Origin: JBBRCE01 sp038205115
Lineage (GTDB): Bacteria > Planctomycetota > Planctomycetia > Pirellulales > JBBRCE01
Assembly: GCA_038205115.1 (NCBI GenBank)
Contig: JBBRCE010000003.1
Location: forward strand, 1-64,000
Reading direction: 5' to 3'
Length of the DNA: 64,000 nt
Numbering within the stretch: the first letter of the stretch is position 1; each line of letters opens with the position of its first letter. The position numbers and the translations under genes were made by a program. Positions 56,870-64,000 of this stretch are shown piece by piece. Under the pieces are notes generated by a model. The model did no database searches and was not told the origin of the DNA. It saw only the letters and a program-made list of their open reading frames with translations.

Positions 56870-59305
56870 TCAGCCCGCGATGTGAGTTCGAGTGTTTGTT
56901 CGCCCGTCGGTTGTGCGCAGGAGTGTCCGCCACAGCGATCGCCGCGGCAAGCGCGCTTTCAGTTGGCGGAGCGCCTGCTGCACCGCGCGTTGCTGTTGCG
57001 GATCGAGCGTCTGACCGCCAAACCTAACCTGGTAATACGCGTCGACGAGAGTTTGCGACGCCTGTTGGAGTTCGCCGGCATTGTCGGCCAGCGACAATCG
57101 TTGGCCGGCCAACAGCGCGAACTCGCGCCGCGTTTGCGTCGGCAGCCGGCGCAAACCTTGGGCCGCCAGCAATCGATCGAATTGACGGAACCAGGCGGTG
57201 CCGGCCAACCGCGTGCCCACGCGCGGCGATGATACGAACCATCGCAGGTTCCACGGCCGCTTTCCGCGAAATCGCCGGATCAAACTCACGACGAGCGCTA
57301 CGACGATTAGCAACAGTAACAGCGGACCGAGCGGCATGGTCGACGCCGGCATTCCGCCGCCTCGCTGGTCGTCGTCGCCGTTTTTGCCACGGACAAGCGA
57401 GTTCCACCAACGTTGCAAGCCACCGGAATCGAAGACGCCGGCCGAGTGAACTTTTTCGGTCAGCGGTTTGAAAATGGCTTCGTTCTGACGTTCTGCGTTG
57501 AGGCCCACCACATATTCGCTCCAGGCCAACTGCAGGTAGTCGCTCAGTCCGCGAATCGACGACCAGAGCGCGTTTGTGGTTTGCGCGGCATCGAGATCGG
57601 CGGCGGGCGTGGCGTCGAGCGTCAACCACGCGCCCGAGCGAAAATTATCGCCGGGTTGCAATTCGTTGATCGGCACCCGGTCGGGCTCCAAGTAGGCTTC
57701 GACCCAGGCATGCGCGTCCATTTGTCGCACCTGGTAGAAATTGCCAATTTCGTTGAATTCGCCGCCGCGATAGCCGATCACCAGTCGCGCCGGAATGCCG
57801 CGACTGCGCAACATCAGTGCCAGGGCCGTGGCAAAGTATTCGCAGTGACCTTGCTGATGTTGCGTCACAAAGTCTTCGATCGGGTCGATGTTGGCGTCAC
57901 GTTTGGGCGGATTGAGCGTGTAACTGAACGGCGCTGAAGCCAAGTTGCTCTCCAGCGTTTTGCAGATCGAAACCCAATCGCCCGGCGGAATTTTCGCGTC
58001 GTCGATCCAGCGCTGCGCGGTTGCGCGCAGTCCGGCAAGTGGATCGCCGCGGTCGGGCAACTGTAGCGGCATTTGTCGCAGTTGGTCGAGATTGTCCGTC
58101 TGGTCGCCTTCGAGATTCGGCACGAGCAGACGTTGCTTGCCGCCACGGAATCCGGCGGTGCCTACCTCGTAGTTGTAGCGCCGGCCGCGATCTTCGCGAC
58201 GCCTGACCAAACAATGCCGACTGGAATCGAGCAAGCCTGTGCCGCCGGGCGCGCGCGGCGGATAGATCGAAAACAGAATGTCGTGATCCATAGGCTCGAT
58301 GGCCACCTGCTGCAACACCTGATCGGCGCTGGTAATGTACGCGCCGGGCGTGCTGTTGAAGACGGTGGATGGATAGGGGTTGCGCCATTTGCCATTTTGA
58401 TAATCGAATTGCAGCGAGCCGCGTAGCAGCGGTTCGCCAGAAATTCGATAGGCCGCGCGTGTCAGCGGATCTTGGAATCGCACATACATGGCCACTTCCG
58501 GATCGGAAATCAGTTCATGCATCGAGCCCAGAGTCACGTTCTCGTTAAACCCGACGGTAGATTTCGCCGCCAGAAAACTCGCTTGCAGGCCAGCGCGGCC
58601 CGATCGTGGCACAATGACAAAGACCAGCACGCCAACGCAGACGCTAAACGCCAATTGCCAGGCGACGCGCCGTGCCAACAGATTGCGGCCGGCCACGGCC
58701 AGCAAGCTGGCTTGCTCGGCCTGCGTATAAGGCAAATCGGAAGCGGCCAGCGTGGAGAGCGCGGCGACCTGGTGGGACTTCCAGCGATGTGCCTCGCGCA
58801 GCACGTACAGCATGCCAAAGGCGGCCAGCGCCAACACCAAATACACCAGCATCAACGCGGCAAAATAGACGGTCAGACTGAGAGCGGCCGCCACCACGGC
58901 TTGCAGCCAACTGAGCATCATGATCTGCGGGTAAAGTCGCAAATGTTTTTGTTGAAACATCATGACCAACTGCAAATAAATCAGCAAATTGGCCACGGCA
59001 AACAATTGTTGCTCGCGCGGATGATGAAAGAACTGATAAGCCGATAGACCCACCGCCGCCAGCGCGGCCAGATTCGCCACCAGCCGATTAAGATGGAATA
59101 AACCAGCAATGTCCGTAAAGTACAACGACAGCCCGGCCGCAATCACCGCCACGATGGGCAGCGTCATATCGCGCTGTCCCAGACCGAGCATCAAGGTGCC
59201 CAGGGTGACCATCGTCGCCAGGATGATTTGCAAACGCCGCTCGGTGGGACGCGCGATGTCGTCGTCAAGCGTCGAGTTCGAAGTAGTCATCGAGTCCTTT
59301 GCCAT
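56870..59305 (-). CDS. Transglutaminase-like membrane protein
   Basis: The 811 residues start with seven or so membrane helices (about 25-215; MTLPIVAVIAAGLSLYFTDIAGLFHL, MLMLVYLVLALAAFGMLYVL region), a periplasmic domain, then a transglutaminase-like core: HCEYFATALALMLRSRGIPARLVIGYRGG (catalytic Cys), DAHAWVEAYLEPD (His) and LTLDATP (Asp). One more helix follows (PLGPLLLLLIVVALVVSLI, about 695) and a C-terminal DUF4129-like helical segment. It would cleave or cross-link peptides on the periplasmic side. Its start overlaps the end of the DUF58 gene, with which it commonly forms an operon. The usual third partner, a MoxR ATPase, is not here. Confidence 0.85.
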   Translation of the reverse strand: MAKDSMTTSNSTLDDDIARPTERRLQIILATMVTLGTLMLGLGQRDMTLPIVAVIAAGLSLYFTDIAGLFHLNRLVANLAALAAVGLSAYQFFHHPREQQLFAVANLLIYLQLVMMFQQKHLRLYPQIMMLSWLQAVVAAALSLTVYFAALMLVYLVLALAAFGMLYVLREAHRWKSHQVAALSTLAASDLPYTQAEQASLLAVAGRNLLARRVAWQLAFSVCVGVLVFVIVPRSGRAGLQASFLAAKSTVGFNENVTLGSMHELISDPEVAMYVRFQDPLTRAAYRISGEPLLRGSLQFDYQNGKWRNPYPSTVFNSTPGAYITSADQVLQQVAIEPMDHDILFSIYPPRAPGGTGLLDSSRHCLVRRREDRGRRYNYEVGTAGFRGGKQRLLVPNLEGDQTDNLDQLRQMPLQLPDRGDPLAGLRATAQRWIDDAKIPPGDWVSICKTLESNLASAPFSYTLNPPKRDANIDPIEDFVTQHQQGHCEYFATALALMLRSRGIPARLVIGYRGGEFNEIGNFYQVRQMDAHAWVEAYLEPDRVPINELQPGDNFRSGAWLTLDATPAADLDAAQTTNALWSSIRGLSDYLQLAWSEYVVGLNAERQNEAIFKPLTEKVHSAGVFDSGGLQRWWNSLVRGKNGDDDQRGGGMPASTMPLGPLLLLLIVVALVVSLIRRFRGKRPWNLRWFVSSPRVGTRLAGTAWFRQFDRLLAAQGLRRLPTQTRREFALLAGQRLSLADNAGELQQASQTLVDAYYQVRFGGQTLDPQQQRAVQQALRQLKARLPRRSLWRTLLRTTDGRTNTRTHIAG

Positions 59306-60458
59306 GAGCGTTGAACGTCAACATTTTTGCGAGGACATCCACTTGCCTGCGCGCGGGGGTATCGGCATCGCCGGAAGCCGCGGCAAACGGGACGCGAGCG
59401 GTGGGACGCGTGCCGATCCATATGAACGTGGCGTCACTGGCCGCCTGCTGCAGCGACGCGCGGACCAGCGCGTGCTGATCGACATCTGCCGATGCCTGCG
59501 CCAGCGCCAGGCGCTCGAGCGCGATTTGTTGAAACGGCGACGACAACGCAGCCGAAAGCGTTTGGCAGTTGCGGTCGCCGATCGACAGCGTCAGTCGACC
59601 ACCACCGCGCTGCCAAAGCTCGCCAATCAAGGTTGCCGCAAAACTCACGGCGCGTTCCACGGCTGCCCGGTCGTCGGCCGTGGGCGAAAGCGGCTGCCAC
59701 AGGTCGAGCAGCAGAGCAAACTCCTGATGCCGAGGCTGTTCGAATTGTCGCACGATCAGTGTGCCACGACGGGCGGAACTCCGCCAATGCACCGCGCGTT
59801 TGTTATCGCCCGGTCGCCATTCACGCAGGCCAAAGAAATCGCCTTGTGCGGCATGTTGCGGGTGGCGGCGTTGCGATCCGTTGGGCGAAAGTGGCCGCAG
59901 CAACTTGGACCAGGCCGGCGTGAGCCGACCCACCCGCGGCAGCACCAGCAATCGCTCCGGCGCGGTAATCAGCCGCGAGTGCCGCACCAAGCCCAGCGGA
60001 AATCGCGTGCTGATCTCGACTGGCGCTGCCGTATATCGTCCACGCTGTTGGGGCAAGCATCGATAACTGACCCGCACGGTTTGCTTCGCGCTCAGACGCG
60101 CCACGATGGCCGAACCTCGCAGCACCGTCCTCGCGCTGTCGTCCGCAACCCAGCGATCGTTGATCCAAATCAACCAGCTCGAAAGTCGCCGCCGACCGCT
60201 GCTAACGAACAGTTCAATTGTATGCGGCTGCCCAACTCGGGCCACCGGAATCATCCGCCGTCTGATGGTTACGCTGCGCAGCGAGATCAGTCCGCCGAGC
60301 AAACTCAACAGCACCGGACCAAGCATCAGCCCGGCCAGAGCTAACATCAGGTTAATTTCCCGCAGCACCGAGCCGGTTAGCACAAACAACAGCACGGCAA
60401 TGTAGTAAGTTCCCTCGCGCGTCGGAATCAGCAAAAGATGCGGGCGCCAGCGCTTCAT
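59265..60458 (-). CDS. DUF58 domain protein
   Basis: The 397 residues have two N-terminal membrane helices (YYIAVLLFVLTGSVL and LMLALAGLMLGPVLLSLL), a beta domain, and the DUF58 signature GDFFGLREWRPGDNKRAVHWRSSARRGTLIVRQFE (its core is REWRPGD...IHW-like). A von Willebrand A-like part follows. DUF58 proteins act with MoxR ATPases and transglutaminases in envelope maturation. The stop lies within the start of the transglutaminase gene, 40 nt overlap if translation begins at 59305, so the two are coupled. Confidence 0.85.
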   Translation of the reverse strand: MKRWRPHLLLIPTREGTYYIAVLLFVLTGSVLREINLMLALAGLMLGPVLLSLLGGLISLRSVTIRRRMIPVARVGQPHTIELFVSSGRRRLSSWLIWINDRWVADDSARTVLRGSAIVARLSAKQTVRVSYRCLPQQRGRYTAAPVEISTRFPLGLVRHSRLITAPERLLVLPRVGRLTPAWSKLLRPLSPNGSQRRHPQHAAQGDFFGLREWRPGDNKRAVHWRSSARRGTLIVRQFEQPRHQEFALLLDLWQPLSPTADDRAAVERAVSFAATLIGELWQRGGGRLTLSIGDRNCQTLSAALSSPFQQIALERLALAQASADVDQHALVRASLQQAASDATFIWIGTRPTARVPFAAASGDADTPARRQVDVLAKMLTFNAHGKGLDDYFELDA

Positions 60459-60948
60459 CGGAAAATCTTCAGAGGACAGCCAACGAAATTGATTGCCAGA
60501 AAACGGCAGCCTTCAATGTAATGCTTCATACGCTGGATGGCCAATCGCCACGCGTGCGGCGGCCGCAAGCGGATGACATGGTCGCTACCTGCCGGAAAAA
60601 TCGTCGGGGCAAGATCGATCGGCCGGTTTTGGCGGCGTTTGTAATCGGGCGGACCGGTTTAAACGGCAAAATCAGGGCATTCGCAAATTTTGCAAACTGC
60701 GATTGTAAAAACTTTGTAGATTTGTACACTATTGCAAGAGCAGTGCGACAAATTCCGTTCAAGCGCAAACCTAAGCCTGTACAGCAATTGCGCACAAGCG
60801 GTGGATTGCAAGAATCGATTGGCACGCCCAATGCTCTTAGAGTCAATCGTTCGAAACGGTCGCCTCGACCGTAACTTAAAGTAGGGCAAGAAAAACTCAA
60901 GTGGCTGACTTCAGCCTAACCATCCATACCATCGCAAAGGACTGTGAA
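60459..60948. other. Upstream region of csrA
   Basis: About 490 bp lie between the divergent DUF58 and csrA genes. No gene is seen. It contains an AT-rich stretch at 60680-60735 with the putative csrA promoter; the remainder is GC-rich with no strong hairpin. Confidence 0.45.
60703..60730 (+). promoter_or_regulatory. Possible promoter upstream of csrA
   Basis: TTGTAA (60703-60708) and TACACT (60725-60730) are 16 bp apart, each with four matches to the sigma-70 consensus, in the only AT-rich patch of the region. It would give a leader of about 210 nt before the csrA ATG. Confidence 0.4.
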
Positions 60949-61434
60949 ATGTTAGTACTCACACGGAAGACCGAAGAAAAAATTTACGTTGGCAACGATA
61001 TCGTGATCACCATCGTCCAGGTCAAAGGCGACCGAGTTCGCTTGGGTATTGAAGCTCCGAAGCATGTTCGCGTCTTACGTGAGGAAGTGGCTCACGCGAT
61101 TCAACGAGAAGAGCAACAGCAAACTGCCGAGTTGCGGATGCCAATCGATTTGCACGCGGACGCCGCCAACACGCGCGGCCAGGCGTCGGTTGGGAAAACA
61201 GTCGTCAATGCGAATGCCTCGCTGCCACACTCGTCGCCGCTGGCTTCGCGAATCGCACACCGCCGAATGCTGGGCGATGGCTTGAGCAATCTCACCATTG
61301 AAGCCGTTGACGACAGCGGAATCGCAGCACGCCGCGCCCCGGACGCCAGCTTTGCAACTTCGAATCGCTTCTCGCAGCAAATGGGGCCGGCGTCGCTGAT
61401 GGAAATTCTCAACCGCTTCAAGGACCAAAAGTAA
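60949..61434 (+). CDS. csrA: Carbon storage regulator CsrA with a long C-terminal tail
   Basis: CsrA dimers bind GGA motifs in mRNA leaders and block or stabilise translation. From the ATG at 60949 (AAAGGA 7 nt upstream) the first 60 residues are standard CsrA: MLVLTRKTEEKIYVGNDIVI with L4 and R6, and VRLGIEAPKHVRVLREEV with the RNA-binding Arg. Ordinary CsrA ends near residue 61-75; here about 95 more residues follow (total 161): a Gln-rich link (EEQQQTAEL), a Ser/Ala-rich middle and a C-terminal helix (ASLMEILNRFKDQ). An in-frame GTG at 60901 would add 16 residues but lacks a comparable ribosome binding site. It is convergent with glgX. Confidence 0.9.
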   Translation: MLVLTRKTEEKIYVGNDIVITIVQVKGDRVRLGIEAPKHVRVLREEVAHAIQREEQQQTAELRMPIDLHADAANTRGQASVGKTVVNANASLPHSSPLASRIAHRRMLGDGLSNLTIEAVDDSGIAARRAPDASFATSNRFSQQMGPASLMEILNRFKDQK

Positions 61435-61483
61435 CAGGCCGAAAGGCAGCGAGATTCCGTAATAGCGATCGATCGAACACAGC

Positions 61484-61515
61484 CGGGCACGGTCGCCACG
61501 ATGCGACCGTGCCCG
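61484..61515 (+). terminator. 13-bp perfect hairpin between csrA and glgX
   Basis: CGGGCACGGTCGC (61484-61496) pairs exactly with GCGACCGTGCCCG (61503-61515) around a 6-nt loop. It sits 50 nt after the csrA stop and 66 nt from the glgX stop, between convergent genes. No long T-run follows, so it may act as a bidirectional roadblock or 3' stabiliser. Confidence 0.6.
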
Positions 61516-61580
61516 CTGTTGTTTGATACGATGACGTTGAGTCAGTCCCGACCGCTCGACATCGAGCGGGCGCGCCGCGA

Positions 61581-63758
61581 TTATCCCTCGTTGAATTCGG
61601 AAAAACGGTTGCCGAAGATTGGCAGCGATAGGGCCGATTTGCTCTCGTCGGTTTTGAGCAAACTGCGCGGCAATGGCTCGGCAACGAAGCAGACCAGCGA
61701 CCGTTCCTCCAAATGGACTAAACGTCCCGGAACGATTGCCGGCCCGTCGAACTCGGGGAAAATGTCGTTCGGTGCGTCGGCACCGGTATCGACGAAGCGG
61801 CGCCAAACCAACTTCTGGCCGACGATCGGCACAATGAAATCGCGAGCTTGAGTCGACCCGTTGGCCATGATCAGCACGTGTTTGGCGGTAGCGCCGCGCA
61901 CATCGCCACCCACCGGTGCGGAAAGCATGCAGGTGATGGTTTGATGATCGCGGTACCAGTCCATCTCGCGGCCTTCCGCGCCAAACCAAGCGACGTCCGG
62001 CAATTCGCCCGGCAGCGCCGGCTTGCCTTCTAAAAAAGTCGAACGCCGCAGCGCGGGATTGGCTCGGCGAAAGTTAATGAGCGTCTGCGAGAAACGGAAC
62101 AAGTCGGCGTTACGCTCGACTAACGCCCAATTGAACCACGACGTCGGATTGTCCTGGCAGTACGCGTTGTTGTTACCGCTTTGCGTCCGCCGACATTCGT
62201 CGCCCGAAACCAACATCGGCACGCCCTGACTGAGCATCAACGTGGCGATCATGTTCCGCAACTGACGCTGGCGGATGGTTTCGATCGAGCGCCGTCGCGT
62301 TGGCCCTTCGACGCCATGATTGTAGCTGTAGTTGTTGTTGTCGCCGTCGCGGTTGCCTTCACCGTTTTCCTCGTTGTGTTTTTGCGAATAGCTAACCAGG
62401 TCGTTGAGCGGAAAGCCGTCGTGCGAGGTAATGAAGTTAATGCTGTGATACGGCGAACGTCCGCCCGGTTGGTAGAGATCGCTTGAGCCAGCCAGGCGCG
62501 TGGCGAGCGCACCGGTCATGCCGCCATCGCCGCGCCAGAATCGCCGCACGTCGTCGCGATAGCGCCCATTCCATTCGGCCCAGCGCAGGTTAGCAAACGA
62601 GCCAACCTGGTAAGCGCCGGCCGCGTCCCAAGCCTCGGCAATGATCTTGGTGTCGGCCAGCAGCGGGTCTTCGGCAATCATTTCCACCGTGGGCGGATTG
62701 GGCAGCAGATCGCCATTCCGGTCGCGGCTCAAAATCGAAGCCAAGTCGAAACGGAAGCCATCAATGTGATAGTTGTGAACCCAATGCCGCAGGCAAAGAA
62801 AAATCAATTCGCGAACGATCGGGTGGTTGCCGTTGATTGTATTACCGCAACCGGTGTAGTTACGGTAATAGCTGCCGCCATTACCGAGCATGTAGTAGAC
62901 TTTGTTCTCCAGCCCCTTCATGCTGAGCGTTGGTCCCAGCTCATTGCCTTCGGCCGTGTGATTGAACACCACGTCTAGAATGACTTCGATGCCAGCCTGG
63001 TGCAGCGCCTTGACCATGGTTTTGAATTCGTTCACCTGGCAGCCGGGTTCCGTGCCTGAGGCGTAACCGCGATGCGGCCCGAAGAAGGCCAGCGGATCGT
63101 AGCCCCAGTAGTTGGGCCGCGCCGTGGGAAGTCCGTCCGGGGCTTCGGTTGGAAACTCATGCACGGGCATCAGTTCCACGGCGGTGACGCCCAAGGATTT
63201 GAGATACGGGATCTTTTCGATCACGCCCAGGTAGGTACCGGGATGCTCGACCTTGCTCGACGGATCACGGGTGAAACCGCGGACGTGCATCTCGTAAATG
63301 ACCGATTCGGAAAGATTGCGCCGCAAATGCCGGTCGTCTTCCCAATCGAAATGATCGTCAATCACCACACACTTCGGCGGCCGAATGATGCCATCGGTGG
63401 ACGGCAAAAAGTGTCCGGCCAAGGCTTTGGCGTAAGGGTCCACCAATCGCGCTTTGCCGTCGAACAGTTGGCCGCGGTCGGGCGCGTATGGTCCGTCGGC
63501 CTGAAAATGGTACAGTTGTCCGGCGCTGAGGCCAGGGACAAAGATGCTCCAAATATCGCCCCAGCGATCGGTGTCGCGATCGAACGAAATCACGTCGGCC
63601 GGCTCGCGATCCTCCACTCGGTTGTAAAGCATCAGTCGCATGGCGGTGGCCGAACGACTGAACACGACGAACTGCACACCGCCCTCGTGGAGTATGGCGC
63701 CATACGGCAGCGGGTGCGTGAACTGAAGGGTGGGATGCGAATGCAACATGTTTACCAT
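61581..63758 (-). CDS. glgX: Glycogen debranching enzyme GlgX
   Basis: GlgX cleaves alpha-1,6 branches of limit-dextrin-like glycogen. The 725 residues have an N-terminal CBM48 domain (PYGAILHEGGVQFVVFSRSATAMRLMLY), then the GH13 barrel: VYEMHVRG-like IYEMHVRGFT, VILDVVFNHTAEG, DGFRFDLASIL (nucleophile Asp), IIAEAWDAAG (acid/base Glu) and FITSHDGFPLNDLVSY (transition-state Asp), followed by a beta domain. Length and motif order are standard. It is convergent with csrA, whose E. coli relative controls glycogen genes, so regulation by the neighbour is plausible but inferred. Confidence 0.95.
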   Translation of the reverse strand: MVNMLHSHPTLQFTHPLPYGAILHEGGVQFVVFSRSATAMRLMLYNRVEDREPADVISFDRDTDRWGDIWSIFVPGLSAGQLYHFQADGPYAPDRGQLFDGKARLVDPYAKALAGHFLPSTDGIIRPPKCVVIDDHFDWEDDRHLRRNLSESVIYEMHVRGFTRDPSSKVEHPGTYLGVIEKIPYLKSLGVTAVELMPVHEFPTEAPDGLPTARPNYWGYDPLAFFGPHRGYASGTEPGCQVNEFKTMVKALHQAGIEVILDVVFNHTAEGNELGPTLSMKGLENKVYYMLGNGGSYYRNYTGCGNTINGNHPIVRELIFLCLRHWVHNYHIDGFRFDLASILSRDRNGDLLPNPPTVEMIAEDPLLADTKIIAEAWDAAGAYQVGSFANLRWAEWNGRYRDDVRRFWRGDGGMTGALATRLAGSSDLYQPGGRSPYHSINFITSHDGFPLNDLVSYSQKHNEENGEGNRDGDNNNYSYNHGVEGPTRRRSIETIRQRQLRNMIATLMLSQGVPMLVSGDECRRTQSGNNNAYCQDNPTSWFNWALVERNADLFRFSQTLINFRRANPALRRSTFLEGKPALPGELPDVAWFGAEGREMDWYRDHQTITCMLSAPVGGDVRGATAKHVLIMANGSTQARDFIVPIVGQKLVWRRFVDTGADAPNDIFPEFDGPAIVPGRLVHLEERSLVCFVAEPLPRSLLKTDESKSALSLPIFGNRFSEFNEG

Positions 63759-64000
63759 GCAGTCTGCTCGTGAGAACTCAGTGTGCGGTACGTCCGGTTA
63801 TTTAACATACCACTCACTCAGCTACCACTCGCGAAATACGGTCGCTGGATCAATAAAAATAGCCCTGCAGAGAACACGTCGTCGCGGTTGACCGACTTTC
63901 GCCAATCAGGCAAAGTGTGTCGCCGAGATGCGTCTCACGGAGCAGCCATCACAATTTACGCAACTCGCACGGTCGCCGGTTGGGCGGCAATCGTGGCTCT
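63759..64000. other. Region upstream of glgX to the window edge
   Basis: About 240 bp without a supported gene. It includes an AT-rich patch near 63790-63870, where the glgX promoter (minus strand) could lie. I cannot pick a clear -35/-10 pair. Confidence 0.35.

Overview
The window is GC-rich bacterial DNA that looks like a planctomycete of the Pirellulales type. This is inferred from gene content: many secreted proteins of unknown family, LRR, HEAT-like and TPR proteins, a mur cluster without division genes, an M48 lipoprotein, a DUF58/transglutaminase pair and a CsrA with a long tail. I could not run a search, so family names rest on motifs read by eye.

Positions 1-9430 form the right-hand part of an integrated mobile element in decay. 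It holds an internally deleted dnaB, an HNH nuclease, remnants of a ParA and a family 9 glycosyltransferase joined out of frame, an unrecognised 296-residue protein, a hairpin-dense non-coding block (4597-4974), a CHC2/Toprim primase, and a compact operon (7041-8695) of three small proteins, an archaeo-eukaryotic type primase-polymerase and a Cys protein. A helix-turn-helix gene follows. The end is marked by a 24-bp perfect inverted repeat, an intact tRNA-Leu(UAG), and a displaced 3' half of a different tRNA-Leu(UAG), which I take as the attachment scar. No integrase is visible, so the element probably extends to the left of the window.

Positions 9656-34246 are chromosomal: a double ABC-2 permease, argG, secreted proteins (two sharing an undescribed domain), a hydrolase-fold protein lacking its catalytic residues, nnrE, a LecA-like secreted protein, an A-type Fe-S carrier, a large NfeD/ClpP-class membrane protein, a three-gene lipid-type cluster (desaturase-like, FabZ-like, enoyl-reductase-like), a glycerophosphodiesterase, an autotransporter-type barrel, a sugar ABC ATPase/permease pair without a binding protein, and a stand-alone CaMKII-association-domain protein.

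Positions 34650-42323 carry murE-murF-mraY-murG on the plus strand, without murD or ftsW, with an elaborate structured leader before mraY; recG converges on it. Positions 42425-47586 form a minus-strand formate module: OFA transporter, small transporter subunit, FdhD and an FdhF/YdeP-type molybdoenzyme.

Positions 47915-64000 hold a secreted protein, a photolyase, small membrane proteins, an M48 lipoprotein, an LRR protein, an ADP-ribosylglycohydrolase, a gene-free 1.2-kb stretch with a near-consensus orphan promoter followed by a foldable sequence (candidate small RNA), the transglutaminase/DUF58 pair, and csrA convergent with glgX. All lengths, spacings and inverted repeats were read directly; RNA functions and element boundaries are inference.
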